Shown here in pieces: positions 34,050-45,171 of a DNA stretch of 64,000 bases. The position numbers were made by a program, and so were the translations under genes. The notes below the pieces were generated by a model that worked only from the letters and a program-made list of their open reading frames with translations, searched no databases and was not told the DNA's origin. Position 1 is the stretch's first letter. Each line of letters opens with the position of its first letter. The stretch lies in the NCBI GenBank assembly GCA_965276785.1, contig OZ255629.1, positions 3,596,001-3,660,000 on the forward strand, written 5' to 3'. This DNA comes from LMUY01 sp965276785 (GTDB lineage: Bacteria; Pseudomonadota; Alphaproteobacteria; Acetobacterales; Acetobacteraceae).

Positions 34050-34065
34050 TGGAGAACTGATCAAC

Positions 34066-35271
34066 GTGTTCCGCGCATTCCGTCTCCTGCTTGCGATGGC
34101 CGCCCCAACGGCCGCGCTCATAGCGCTGCAGGGCTGCGTTGTGGCACCGGGCGCACCGCCAACCGCCGGGCCAGCCCTGCCGCCCGCCAAAATCGGCGCC
34201 CTGCTGCCGCTGACCGGCACCGATGCCGGCTTGGGCCACAGCCTGTTGCTGGCAGCCCAACTTGCCCTCCCGCCGGGCGGCCCGCAACTGGACGTGCACG
34301 ATACCGGCAGCACCCCGGCCGGCGCCACCGATGCCGCCGCCGCTGCCGTCGCCGCCCGTGACCCGGTGATCATCGGCCCGCTCACCGCCGGGGAGACCGC
34401 CGCCGCCAGCACCGTCACCGGTAGCACCCCCCTGCTCGCTTTTACCTCCAACCGGCAGCAGGCGCGGCCCGGCGTCTGGGTGCTCGGGGTAACGCCGCAG
34501 CAGCAAGTTCTGCGCCTGGTGGCCGCTCTTAGCGCTGCCGGCAAGAACCGGATTGCCGCCGTGCTGCCCAGCAACGCATTCGGCGATGCGCTGCTGGACG
34601 GGCTGGTCCGCGCCGCCGCCAGGACGGGCGACCCCGACCCGATCGTGCGCCAGTATCCGGACGGCCGGCCGGCGGAGCTGCGCGCCGCGCTGCGCGACGT
34701 GTCCGATGACGCCAATCGGCGCGCCAGCGTCGGCCAGCAGCTCCAGGCCGCCCAGCAAAGCAACGACCCGGACGCGCTCGCCCAGGCGCCAGCGACAGCG
34801 CTGCCAGCGCTGTCCCCGCCGCCCTTCGACGCGCTCCTGCTGGCCGATGGCGGCGCCACCCTGGCGCAAGCGCTGGCCGCCCTGCCCGGCTACGGCGTGG
34901 CGCTGCCGGACGTGCGGGTGGTCGGTCCTGCCACCTGGGCGCGGGAGGCCGGCGCGATCAGCGGCTTGAACGGCGCTTGGTATGCCGCGCCCGACCCGGC
35001 GGAGCGCGCCGCCTTCGCCGCCGGGTTCGCGCAGCGCAATGGAGCGCCGCCCAGCCCGCTTGCCGACTTGGGCTACGACGCCGCCCGAATCGCAATGGCC
35101 AGCCTCACCGACCCCTCCGCCCTGACCCGCACCGAGGGCTTCCATGGCGTGGACGGCCCGCTGGCACTGCAGCCGGACGGAACGGTACTGCGGGGGCTAG
35201 CCGTGTTCCAGATCGATATGGGCAAGCCGCACATCGTCGACCCGGCGCCGCAACTCGCCACGGGCAGTTGA
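34066..35271 (+). CDS. LpoA-like penicillin-binding-protein activator lipoprotein
   Basis: 401 residues from GTG 34066, with GGAGA 10 bases upstream. Signal peptide with lipobox ALQGC. The rest is a type I periplasmic-binding fold (IGALLPLTGTDAGLGHSLLL; LAFTSNRQQARPGVWVLG; RIAAVLPSNAFGDALLDGL), as in the C-terminal domain of LpoA and LivJ-like proteins. In E. coli LpoA reaches from the outer membrane to stimulate PBP1A; an LpoA-type role is expected from the rsmI pairing but not proven in this lineage. Only this domain is present, without the N-terminal TPR part of E. coli LpoA. Confidence 0.82.
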   Translation: MFRAFRLLLAMAAPTAALIALQGCVVAPGAPPTAGPALPPAKIGALLPLTGTDAGLGHSLLLAAQLALPPGGPQLDVHDTGSTPAGATDAAAAAVAARDPVIIGPLTAGETAAASTVTGSTPLLAFTSNRQQARPGVWVLGVTPQQQVLRLVAALSAAGKNRIAAVLPSNAFGDALLDGLVRAAARTGDPDPIVRQYPDGRPAELRAALRDVSDDANRRASVGQQLQAAQQSNDPDALAQAPATALPALSPPPFDALLLADGGATLAQALAALPGYGVALPDVRVVGPATWAREAGAISGLNGAWYAAPDPAERAAFAAGFAQRNGAPPSPLADLGYDAARIAMASLTDPSALTRTEGFHGVDGPLALQPDGTVLRGLAVFQIDMGKPHIVDPAPQLATGS

Positions 35272-36557
35272 CGGTGCGGCGGTGATGATGGTCCCGGCCG
35301 GCATCGCCGCCCTGCCGCTGGCCGCCGTGGCCGTCCTGTTCGCCGCCGGCTGGCTCGGGGCGGCGGCCGCGGCCGTGCTGGCAGCGGCCGCGCTCCTGGC
35401 GGGACTGGCCGTCGCGCTGCTGCGCCGCCACGACCATGCCGAGATCCTCGCCACCCTGCGCTGCCTCGCCGAAGACGGCACCGCACCGGCCGGCCGGCCC
35501 GTGTGGCTGACGCGCGAGATGGGCCGCCTGCTGCGGCAAGCGAGCCAGCGGTCGGACACGCTGCTGCAGCGCTTGCTGACCGAGGAAGCCATCATCGAGG
35601 CGTTGCCTGACCCGCTGATCGTGCTGGGGGCCGACCGGGCGGTGACGCGCGCCAACGCCGCCGCCCGCGCCGCCTTCGGCAGCGAGCTGGCTTCCGTCCT
35701 GCGCCACCCCGTGCTGCGCGCGGCCATCGAGCGCACCGCCGACAAAGTGGGGTCCGAACGGGCGGACCTACAGCTCTCGGTCCCGGTCGTCCGCGAGGTC
35801 CATGCCACGGTGGTGCGCTTGGCGGGGGGCCGGGTGGCGGCCGTGCTGTCGGACCGCACGCGGGAGCGGGCGCTGGAGCGGATGCGGGCCGATTTCGTCG
35901 CCAACGCCAGCCACGAACTGCGCACCCCGCTGGCCAGCCTCACCGGCTTCATCGACACGCTACGCGGCCCGGCGGCCGACGACCCGCCCGCCCAGGCCCG
36001 CTTTCTGCAGATCATGGCCGAGCAGGCCGCGCGGATGAACCGGCTGATCGACGACCTGCTCAGCCTGTCGCGCATCGAACTGACCGAGCATCGGCCCCCA
36101 ACCGAGCGGGTGTTCGTGCCGGAGCTAATCCGCTGGATCGCCGCCTCCTTCGAGCCGCGGGTGATTTCGCGCGGCATCCGCTTCGAACTCGACGCGCCGG
36201 ACGAGTTGCCCCCCGTGATCGGCGACGAGGACCAGCTCGGCCAAGTGCTGCAGAACCTGATGGACAACGCGCTGAAATACGGCCGCGAGGGCGGCACCGT
36301 CAGGGTCACTGCGGCGCTGGCCCAGCCCGATCCGCGCTGGCCGAGCCGCCCCGGCCTCACCGTGGCGGTGGCCGATGACGGCGGCGGCATCCCGCGCGAG
36401 CACCTGCCACGGCTGACCGAGCGGTTCTACCGGGTGGACAAGGGCCGCTCGCGCGCGGTCGGCGGCACCGGGCTGGGGCTGGCGATCGTCAAGCACATCG
36501 TCAACCGGCACCGCGGCCATCTCGCCATCGACAGCCGCGAGGGCGAGGGCGCCACCT

Positions 36558-38227
<1,670 letters not shown>

Positions 38228-38231
<4 letters not shown>

Positions 38232-39250
38232 CTCGGTAGCCGGCGCGGATCAAACGCGTCGCGCACCGCCTCGCCGACAAAGATCAGCAGCACCAGGATC
38301 CCGCCCAGCACGACGAACGCCGTCATTCCCAGCCAGGGCGCCTGCAAGTTGTCCTTGCCCTGGTTCACCAACTCGCCAAGCGAGGGCGAACCCGGCGGCA
38401 GCCCGAAGCCGAGGAAATCCAGGCTCGCCAACACCGTCACCGACCCCGACAGGATAAACGGCAGGAAGGTAAGTGTGGCCACCAACGCGTTCGGCAGGAT
38501 GTGCCGCGCCATGATCATGCCGTTGCCCACGCCGAGGGCACGCGCCGCGCGCACGTAATCGAGGTTACGCCCGCGCAGGAACTCGGCGCGGACCACGCCG
38601 GTGAGCCCCATCCAAGAGAATACCAGCAGGAAGCTCAGCAAGACCCAGAACGTGGGCGTGATGACGGAAGCCAGGATGATCAGCATGAACAGCTGCGGCA
38701 TGCCGGACCATATCTCGATGAAGCGCTGGAACAGCAGGTCGGTGAGGCCGCCATAGAACCCCTGCACCGCCCCAGCCGCGATGCCGACGATGCTGGAAAC
38801 AATGGTGAGGGTGAAGCCGAACAGCACCGAGATGCGGAACCCGTAGATCACCCGGGCCAGCACGTCGCGCGATTGGTCGTCGGTGCCGAGCAGGTTGCGC
38901 CAGGAGGGCGCCGTCGGCGGTGCGCTGGGCAGGCCTTTGACGATGGTATCGAACGAGAACGGGATGGCGGGCCAGATCATCCACCCATGGGCGCGAATGG
39001 CGCTCGCCAGGTCGGGGTCGGTGTAGTCGGCAGCGATTGGCAGCAAGTCGGGGCTGAACGCGTCCTCGCTGTAGTCGTGTAGCACGGGGACGTACCATCG
39101 GTTGTCGAAACGGATCAGTAGCGGCCGGTCATTGGCGACGAACTCGGCGCCGCCGCAGACGACGAACAGGGTTAGGAAGATCCATAGCGACCACCAGCCG
39201 CGCCGATGCGAGCGGAAGATAGCCAGCCGGCGTTGATTGAGCGGGCTCAT
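38228..39250 (-). CDS. yejE: Peptide ABC transporter permease YejE
   Basis: 340 residues, second inner-membrane permease of the importer. N-terminal membrane helix, a long periplasmic loop (FVANDRPLLIRFDNRWYVPV), then five more membrane helices. The loop LLGTDDQSRDVLARVIYGFR is typical for YejE, and the EAA motif, contacting the ATPase, is DYVRAARALGVGNGMIMARHILPNAL without the first residues. In most genomes yejB and yejE overlap; here 306 bases carrying a REP-like repeat pair separate them. Confidence 0.92.
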
Positions 39251-39306
39251 AGTGCCGCGTGGCCCTCACCCTCTTCCGCTCGGGGACAGAGCTATCGCAT
39301 TGGTAC

Positions 39307-39446
39307 CGTCATGGCCGGACGTGATCCGGCCATCCACGGCGTCCGGAAGCCGCCGGCCTCTGGCGTGAAACTCCAAACGGTCCGGATGCGGGTCCGACGT
39401 CGCCAGCCATACTGCGTGGATGCCCGTGTCAAGCACGGGCATGACG
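39307..39446. repeat. REP-like element: two inverted palindromic units between yejB and yejE
   Basis: Unit 1 (39307-39338) is a hairpin, CGTCATGGCCGGA...TCCGGCCATCCACG. Unit 2 (39415-39446) is CGTGGATGCCCGTG...CACGGGCATGACG, almost the reverse complement of unit 1. A pair of inverted REP units with a 76-base spacer makes a BIME-like element. Such elements with GTCATGGCCGG / GGCATGACG ends are spread through Rhodospirillales intergenic DNA. It lies within the yej operon and may attenuate yejEF relative to yejAB. Confidence 0.8.
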
Positions 39447-39556
39447 ATGAACTCTATTGCCAAAGTTGAACCGTAAATCAGACAGCCTCGGGTCAACTGC
39501 GGGCGTGACTGCGTGGCGTTTGCAGGCGAGGGTTTGTGGAGGTAGCAACTTAGCCA

Positions 39557-40636
39557 TCATCCCCGCCGCTCGAAGTCGATCCGCGGGTCCACCACCGTGT
39601 ACATCAAGTCTCCAACAATCTGCAGCACCAGCCCGACCAAGGTGAACATATACAGAGTTCCGAACATCACCGGGTAATCCCGCCGGATCGCCGCGTCGAA
39701 CCCCAACAAGCCCAAACCATCCAGCGAGAACACGATCTCCACCAACAACGCCGAGGAGAACAAAATCCCGATGAACGCCGCCGGAAAGCCCGCCACGATC
39801 AACAGCATCGCATTGCGGAACACATGGCCGTACAGTATTCGTTGCTCCCCCGCCCCCTTCGCCCGCGCGGTCAGCACGTATTGCTTGCCGATCTCGTCCA
39901 GGAAGCAGTTCTTGGTCAACACGGTAAGGCTGGCGAACCCGCCCGCCACCAGCGCGACCGTAGGCAATACCATATGCCACGCGTAGTCCGCCACGCGCTG
40001 CGGCCACGGCCAACCGCCGCTGCCTTCGCTGGTCAGCCCCCGCAAGGGGAACCAGTCCACGAACGAGCCGCCGGCGAACAGCACCACCAGCAGGATCGCG
40101 AACAGAAAGCCCGGAATGGCATACCCCACCAGCACGGCCGTGCTGGTCGCGACGTCGAACCGCGTACCGTCCCGCACCGCCTTGGCGATGCCGAGCGGGA
40201 TCGACACCAGGTAGATCAACAGCGTCGACCACAGCCCGATCGAGATGCTCACCGGCAAACGCTGCAGCACCAGATGCATCACGCTGTCGCCGCGGAAGAA
40301 GGACTGTCCGAAGTCGAACCGCAGGTAGGAACCGATCATGTCCAAGTAACGGGTCAGCGGTGGCTTGTCGAAGCCGAACATATGCCGGATTTGCGCCACC
40401 GTCTGCGGGTCGAGCCCGCGCCGGCCGCGGTAGCGCCCCGCCTCCGTGCCGGCGGAGAGCAGCTCGGAACCGCCGCCGGTGATCCGGCTGGTGGTCTGCG
40501 TTTGCGACCGCAGGTCGGCCAGCATCTGCTCCACCGGGCCGCCGGGTGCGGCCTGCACGATGGCGAAATTGATAGTGATGATGCCGAACAAGGTTGGCAC
40601 CACCAGCAAGAGCCGGCGCAGGATGTAGCGCCCCAT
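39557..40636 (-). CDS. yejB: Peptide ABC transporter permease YejB
   Basis: 359 residues. First inner-membrane permease. The N-terminal helix (YILRRLLLVVPTLFGIITIN) is followed by a periplasmic loop of about 110 residues, then DPP/OPP-type helices. The EAA motif is QYVLTARAKGAGEQRILYG. It starts with ATG overlapping the yejA stop by one base (TGATG), so the two are translationally coupled. Substrates pass from YejA through YejB/YejE. Confidence 0.92.
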   Translation of the reverse strand: MGRYILRRLLLVVPTLFGIITINFAIVQAAPGGPVEQMLADLRSQTQTTSRITGGGSELLSAGTEAGRYRGRRGLDPQTVAQIRHMFGFDKPPLTRYLDMIGSYLRFDFGQSFFRGDSVMHLVLQRLPVSISIGLWSTLLIYLVSIPLGIAKAVRDGTRFDVATSTAVLVGYAIPGFLFAILLVVLFAGGSFVDWFPLRGLTSEGSGGWPWPQRVADYAWHMVLPTVALVAGGFASLTVLTKNCFLDEIGKQYVLTARAKGAGEQRILYGHVFRNAMLLIVAGFPAAFIGILFSSALLVEIVFSLDGLGLLGFDAAIRRDYPVMFGTLYMFTLVGLVLQIVGDLMYTVVDPRIDFERRG

Positions 40637-42441
40637 CAGTGCGTCCGGGCGGCATCCGTGGCGGCGGCGAGCTTACCGTCCACCCACCAGGTGGCGAAAT
40701 CAAGCCCGGTGCGCACCGGCTGGCTGGGATGGCCGAACCGGTTCCAATACGCCACCCAAACCTGCTGCAGATGCCATTGCGGCACCATGTACCAGTTCCA
40801 CAGCAGCACCCGGTCCAGCGCATGCGCGGCGGTGACCAGGTCATCGTGCGATTTGGCGCTCACGATGTCGGCGACCAATGCATCGACTGCCGGGTTGCAC
40901 ACGCCGGCATAGTTCTGCGTGCCGGGCTGCTTGGCGCTCTGGCAGCTCCAGAAATCAGTCTGCTCGTTGCCCAGCGAGTCGCTTTCCGGCACCACCACGG
41001 TGGCCATGTCGAAATCCAAATCGTCCATCCGCTTCTGAAACTGCGCCGCATCCACCGTACGCACATGCGCGTCGATGCCGAGGCGGCCAAGCCACTGCAC
41101 ATAGGGCAAGCCTACGCGCTCGAATGCCGGCTCGTTGAGCAGGATCTCGAAACTCATCTGCTGGCCTTGCGCGTTGACCATCTTGCGGTCCTTAACCGTC
41201 CATCCCGCCTGCTGCAGCAGGTCGTAGGCACGGCGCAGCCCTTCGCGGTTGTTGCCGGAGCCGTCCGTCACCGGCAGGCTGAACGCAGCGGTGAACAGCG
41301 CGGGCGGCAGCTTGCCGCGGAACGGCTCCAGCAACGCCAGTTCCGACCCCTGCGGCACACCGGATGAGGCGAACACGCTATTGCTGAAGTAACTGTCGGT
41401 GCGGGTGTACAGTCCGTAAAATAGCGTCTTGTTCATCCACTGGAAGTCGAACAGCTCGTTCATCGCCTGCCGCACCCGCACGTCTTGGAACACGGCGCGG
41501 CGGGTGTTCATCGCAAAAGCCTGCATGCCGGTGGGCAATTGGTCCGGCAGCGCCTCCTTCTTCACCAGGCCGTTCTGCACGGCGGGGAAGTCGTAGCCGG
41601 TGGCCCAGTTCTTCGAAATGCTCTCTTGGCGGAAATCCACCTGCCCCGCCTTGAACGCCTCGAACGCCACCGTTGGGTCACGGAAATACTCATAGCGGAT
41701 GGTGTCGAAGTTGTTGAGCCCGCGCCCGGTCGGCAAATTCGCCGCCCACCAATCCGGCACCCGTTGATACACGATGGTGCGGCCGAAATCGACCTGCGCC
41801 ACCCGATATGGACCGCTGCCGACCGGCGGATCATGCAGCGGCGCAGTGAAGTCCCGGCCTTGCCACCAATGCTCCGGCAAGACTGGAATTTCGCCCAGGA
41901 TTTGCGGCAATTCGTGGTTGTCGGCGGTCTTGAAGTGAAACACCACGGTGTGCGGGTCAGTCGCCACCGCCTCCGAGACGTCCGCCCAGTAGGTGCGGTA
42001 GTTCGGCCGCCCCTTGTCGCGCAAAGTGTTAAACGACCACACCACGTCGGAGGCCAACACCGGCGCGCCGTCGCTGAACTTCGCCTCCGGCCGCAGCACG
42101 TAGGTGACCGACAGGTGGTCCGCTGCCACATCCACGGTTTTCGCCAGGTGGACATAGGCGGTGGCGGCTTCGCCGGGATTGTCCACCATCAGCGTGTCCC
42201 ACACCCGCCCCAGGCCGGACGCAGGCGAGCCGCGCACGATGAACGGGTTGAGGCTGTCGAAGCTGCCCACCGCGGCCAAGGCGACGCTGCCGCCCTTCGG
42301 CGCGTTCGGGTTTGCAGCGGGGAAATGGCTGAAGTCCTGCGGCAGCGCCACGCCGCCGGTCAGCGACAAGGCATAGGTCGGCTCCGCCCGCGCCGGCCCG
42401 GCGGCAAGCAACAGCATCGCGAACAGGACGGCGCGCATCAT
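40636..42441 (-). CDS. yejA: Periplasmic peptide-binding protein YejA
   Basis: 601 residues from ATG 42439-42441 (or 42438). Signal peptide RAVLFAMLLLAAGPARA. SBP_bac_5 fold with YALSLTGGVALPQDFSHFPA and NPNAPKGGSVALAAVGSFDS at the N-terminus, KFSDGAPVLASDVVWSF and FQDVRVRQAMNELFDFQWMN, the usual dipeptide/microcin-C binding family landmarks. Delivers peptides to YejBEF. The start overlaps the stop of the inositol-phosphatase gene, so the operon begins upstream of it. Confidence 0.92.
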   Translation of the reverse strand: MMRAVLFAMLLLAAGPARAEPTYALSLTGGVALPQDFSHFPAANPNAPKGGSVALAAVGSFDSLNPFIVRGSPASGLGRVWDTLMVDNPGEAATAYVHLAKTVDVAADHLSVTYVLRPEAKFSDGAPVLASDVVWSFNTLRDKGRPNYRTYWADVSEAVATDPHTVVFHFKTADNHELPQILGEIPVLPEHWWQGRDFTAPLHDPPVGSGPYRVAQVDFGRTIVYQRVPDWWAANLPTGRGLNNFDTIRYEYFRDPTVAFEAFKAGQVDFRQESISKNWATGYDFPAVQNGLVKKEALPDQLPTGMQAFAMNTRRAVFQDVRVRQAMNELFDFQWMNKTLFYGLYTRTDSYFSNSVFASSGVPQGSELALLEPFRGKLPPALFTAAFSLPVTDGSGNNREGLRRAYDLLQQAGWTVKDRKMVNAQGQQMSFEILLNEPAFERVGLPYVQWLGRLGIDAHVRTVDAAQFQKRMDDLDFDMATVVVPESDSLGNEQTDFWSCQSAKQPGTQNYAGVCNPAVDALVADIVSAKSHDDLVTAAHALDRVLLWNWYMVPQWHLQQVWVAYWNRFGHPSQPVRTGLDFATWWVDGKLAAATDAARTH

Positions 42442-43217
42442 CCCCGCAACAGCTCCACCGCCCGCGGCAGCAGCGCCGGGTCTCCCACCGCGAGCACGGT
42501 GCCATCGCCATCCGGGCGCAGCGCCAACCCGCGCCAATCAGTGATGCGGCCGCCCGCGCCCTCAATCACCGGCACCAGCGCCGCCCAATCCCATAGCTTC
42601 ATGGTGGCCTCGGCTATCACATCGATCTGTCCCAGCGCCAGCAGCCCATAGGCGTAGCAGTCGCCGCCCCAGGACACCCGGCGCACCGCCGACGCCAGCC
42701 GCTCCCAACGCGGCGCTTCCGCGCGCTTGAAAATGCCCGGCGAGGTGCAGCTCAACTCCGCCTCCCCCAGGCTGGCGCAAGCCCGGCAGCCGGCCCGGCC
42801 GCCCAAGGCGCCGCGAAATCGGGTGGGTCGGCCCGCCACACCCAGCCAGCGCTCACCCATGACTGGCTGGTCGATCAGGCCGAGCACCGGATTTGCGCCA
42901 TCCAGCAGCGCGACCAGCGTGCCGAACACAGGCCGGCCAGTCAGAAAGGCACGGGTGCCGTCAATCGGGTCGAGCACCCAGCGGAACCGGGCGCCGGGCC
43001 GGTCCTCGCCCGCTTCCTCGCCAAGCACGCCATGCTCCGGAAAGCGCGCCGTCAACACCTCCCGCATCGCCGCTTCGGCGGCCCGGTCGGCCAGGGTGAC
43101 CGGGCTATCGTCAGCCTTGCGCTCGGCCGCCAGCCCAACGCGGAACCAGGGCCGGATCGCCGCCCCCGCCGCATCGGCCGCCGCCTCCGCGGCCGCAATG
43201 AGCGCCGGCCAGTCTAT
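42438..43217 (-). CDS. Inositol-monophosphatase family phosphatase (HisN/SuhB-like), non-canonical start
   Basis: 259 residues if read from ATA at 43215-43217. FIG/IMPase motifs: LGEEAGEDRPG (metal-binding Glu), WVLDPIDGTRAFLTG (the DPIDGT metal site) and KLWDWAALVPVIEGAGGRITD. It hydrolyses a sugar or histidinol phosphate with Mg. The WDWAALVP version is common in the HisN (histidinol-phosphatase) group of alphaproteobacteria, so HisN is the likely role. No ATG, GTG or TTG lies in the 70 bases where the family begins; upstream ones would run across the small secreted gene. ATA gives the exact family length. yejA overlaps its stop. Confidence 0.82.
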   Translation of the reverse strand: MDWPALIAAAEAAADAAGAAIRPWFRVGLAAERKADDSPVTLADRAAEAAMREVLTARFPEHGVLGEEAGEDRPGARFRWVLDPIDGTRAFLTGRPVFGTLVALLDGANPVLGLIDQPVMGERWLGVAGRPTRFRGALGGRAGCRACASLGEAELSCTSPGIFKRAEAPRWERLASAVRRVSWGGDCYAYGLLALGQIDVIAEATMKLWDWAALVPVIEGAGGRITDWRGLALRPDGDGTVLAVGDPALLPRAVELLRG

Positions 43218-43480
43218 TTGGAAAACGTCGGCTGCGGGTTGGGCTGGTTCTGCGACCGCTGCGTTGGCGGCAGCACATGCGCCTCGGGCGGCTGCTGCGA
43301 CATGTCGGTCTGCTGCTGGGTTTGGTTCTGGTTCGGCGAGGCCTGGTTGTTCTGCTGCCCCGTGACCACGCCCGGGCCTTGCGCGCTCGGCGACACCGAG
43401 GTCTGCGCCCGGGCTCCCCCTGCGGCCGACGCCAACAAGCACGCCGCCGCAATCGTCACTCTCGTCAAGCTGCGCATCAT
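43214..43480 (-). CDS. Small secreted Gln/Asn-rich protein
   Basis: 88 residues from ATG 43478-43480. Clear signal peptide SLTRVTIAAACLLASAAGGARA, then a mature part of about 63 residues rich in Gln, Asn, Pro and Ser (QQNNQASPNQNQTQQQTDMS). Disordered, no family recognised. Its stop (43214-43216) overlaps the likely ATA start of the phosphatase gene, so the two are tightly coupled and the promoter of the yej operon lies upstream of this gene. Confidence 0.65.
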   Translation of the reverse strand: MMRSLTRVTIAAACLLASAAGGARAQTSVSPSAQGPGVVTGQQNNQASPNQNQTQQQTDMSQQPPEAHVLPPTQRSQNQPNPQPTFSK

Positions 43481-43579
43481 GGTATCCACGCTCCACGCGG
43501 TTTGCGCGGCAGCGCCTGCATACCTAAGCTCCGCCGCGCCGCTTGCCAACACGCCCCCCGCAGCCGAGTTCCACCGCCC

Positions 43580-44320
43580 GTGACCCCCATCGTCATCATC
43601 CCGGCCCGCATGGCCTCCACGCGCCTGCCGGGCAAGCCGCTGGCCGACCTCGCTGGGCTGCCGATGGTGGTGCATGTGCTGCGCCGCGCGGAGGCGGCTG
43701 GGATCGGCCCGGTGGCAGTGGCTTGCGGCGAGCCGGCGATTGCCGACGCCGTGACCCGAGCCGGCGGCCTCGCCGTGCTCACCGACCCGGCGCTGCCCTC
43801 CGGCTCCGACCGGGTCTACGCAGCGCTCCAACGGCTTGACCCGGCGGGCGAGCACGACGTGGTGGTCAACGTCCAGGGCGACACCCCCACCATCGACCCG
43901 GCTGCCATCCGCGCCGTGCTCACCCCGCTGGCCGACCCGGCGATCGACATCGGCACTCTCGTGGTGCCCATCGCCGGCCCGGAGGAAGCGGCCAGCGCAT
44001 CGTTCGTGAAGGCAGCCTGCGTGTTCCTGCCGGGCCAAACCGTGGCTCCCGCGCTATATTTTTCCCGTGCCCCCATCCCATCCGGCGTCGGACCGCTGTG
44101 GCACCATATCGGCGTCTACGCCTATCGCCGCGCCGCCCTCACCCGGTTCGTGGCGCTGCCGCCCAGCCCGCTCGAGCAGCGCGAAAGCCTGGAGCAGCTT
44201 CGCGCCCTGGAAGCCGGCATGCGCATCGCCTGCGCCCGGCTGAGCCATGGCCCGTTCGGCGTCGACACGCCGGCCGACCTCGCCCGCGCCCGCGCCCTTC
44301 TCACGGAGCCCTCCGCATGA
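43580..44320 (+). CDS. kdsB: 3-deoxy-manno-octulosonate cytidylyltransferase
   Basis: 246 residues from GTG 43580 (ATG 43610 would remove conserved residues). Activates Kdo with CTP for lipopolysaccharide. Motifs: IPARMASTRLPGKPLADLAG, MVVHVLRRA, DPALPSGSDRV, VVNVQGDTPTIDP (magnesium Asp), ALYFSRAPIP and HHIGVYAYRR. Followed by pheA with a 4-base overlap (ATGA); kdsB-pheA is a common alphaproteobacterial order. Divergent from the small secreted gene across 99 bases. Confidence 0.92.
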   Translation: MTPIVIIPARMASTRLPGKPLADLAGLPMVVHVLRRAEAAGIGPVAVACGEPAIADAVTRAGGLAVLTDPALPSGSDRVYAALQRLDPAGEHDVVVNVQGDTPTIDPAAIRAVLTPLADPAIDIGTLVVPIAGPEEAASASFVKAACVFLPGQTVAPALYFSRAPIPSGVGPLWHHIGVYAYRRAALTRFVALPPSPLEQRESLEQLRALEAGMRIACARLSHGPFGVDTPADLARARALLTEPSA

Positions 44321-45165
44321 CCGTTTCCTTCCAAGGCAAACCCGGCGCCTATTCCGACCTGGCCTGCCGCGCCGCCCTGCCCGGCCACGCCACCCTGCCC
44401 TGCGACACGTTCGAGGCCACCATCGATGCCGTGCGCATGGGGGTCGCCGACTTGGCCATGCTGCCCTGCGAGAACAGCCTGGCCGGGCGCGTGCCGGACA
44501 TCCACTCGCTGCTGCCAGGCAGCGGGCTGCACATTGTGGGCGAGCATTTCCAGCCGGTGTCGCACTGCCTGCTCGCCCCGCCCGGCGCCACCCTGGCGGG
44601 GGTGCGGCGGGTGCACTCCCATGCCGTCGCCCTCGGCCAGGTGCGCCGCATCATCCGCGAACTCGGCGTCGAAGCGGTGGTGGAGGCCGACACGGCGGGG
44701 GCGGCGCAATTGGTGGCGGCATGGGGCAACCCGGCGGATGCCGCCATCGCCTCCCAGCTTGCCGCAGAGCTCTACGGGCTCGACGTCCTGCGCAGCCACG
44801 TGGAGGACGCATCCAACAACACCACCCGATTCTACATCGCCGCGCGCCACGCCGCCGTGCCGCCGGCAGATGCACTCGGCACGATGACCACCTTCGTGTT
44901 CCACGTGCGCAACGTGCCGGCGGCGCTCTACAAGGCGCTGGGCGGGTTCGCCACCAACGGCGTCAACATGACCAAACTCGAAAGCTACATGCTGGCCGGC
45001 GAGTTCACCGCGACGCAATTCCTGTGCGACGTGGAGGGCCACCCCGACCAGCCGCCGCTCCGCCGCGCGATGGAGGAGTTGGGGTTCTTCTCCCGCGAGG
45101 TCCGGGTGCTAGGGGTGTATCCCCCGGCACCGCGCCGAGCAGTGGACGGCGGCACGAGGCACTAA
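44317..45165 (+). CDS. pheA: Prephenate dehydratase
   Basis: 282 residues. Converts prephenate to phenylpyruvate in phenylalanine synthesis. Motifs: VSFQGKPGAYSDLAC, MLPCENSLAGRV, VHSHAVALGQ, and the catalytic TRF in SNNTTRFYIAAR. The C-terminal ACT domain (TTFVFHVRNVPAALYKALGG; LESYMLAGEFTATQFLCDVE) binds phenylalanine for feedback control. No chorismate mutase domain, as expected in this group. Translationally coupled to kdsB. Confidence 0.93.
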   Translation: MTVSFQGKPGAYSDLACRAALPGHATLPCDTFEATIDAVRMGVADLAMLPCENSLAGRVPDIHSLLPGSGLHIVGEHFQPVSHCLLAPPGATLAGVRRVHSHAVALGQVRRIIRELGVEAVVEADTAGAAQLVAAWGNPADAAIASQLAAELYGLDVLRSHVEDASNNTTRFYIAARHAAVPPADALGTMTTFVFHVRNVPAALYKALGGFATNGVNMTKLESYMLAGEFTATQFLCDVEGHPDQPPLRRAMEELGFFSREVRVLGVYPPAPRRAVDGGTRH

Positions 45166-45171
45166 GTGCCC

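Noticed and set aside
33448..34065. Upstream extension of the LpoA-like gene on the plus strand
   Set aside because: Antisense of rsmI. The signal peptide with lipobox begins at 34066.
34050..34859. Long upstream extension of rsmI in the minus strand
   Set aside because: Antisense of the LpoA-like gene; low-complexity Ala/Ser/Arg composition, and the conserved RsmI start is at 34049.
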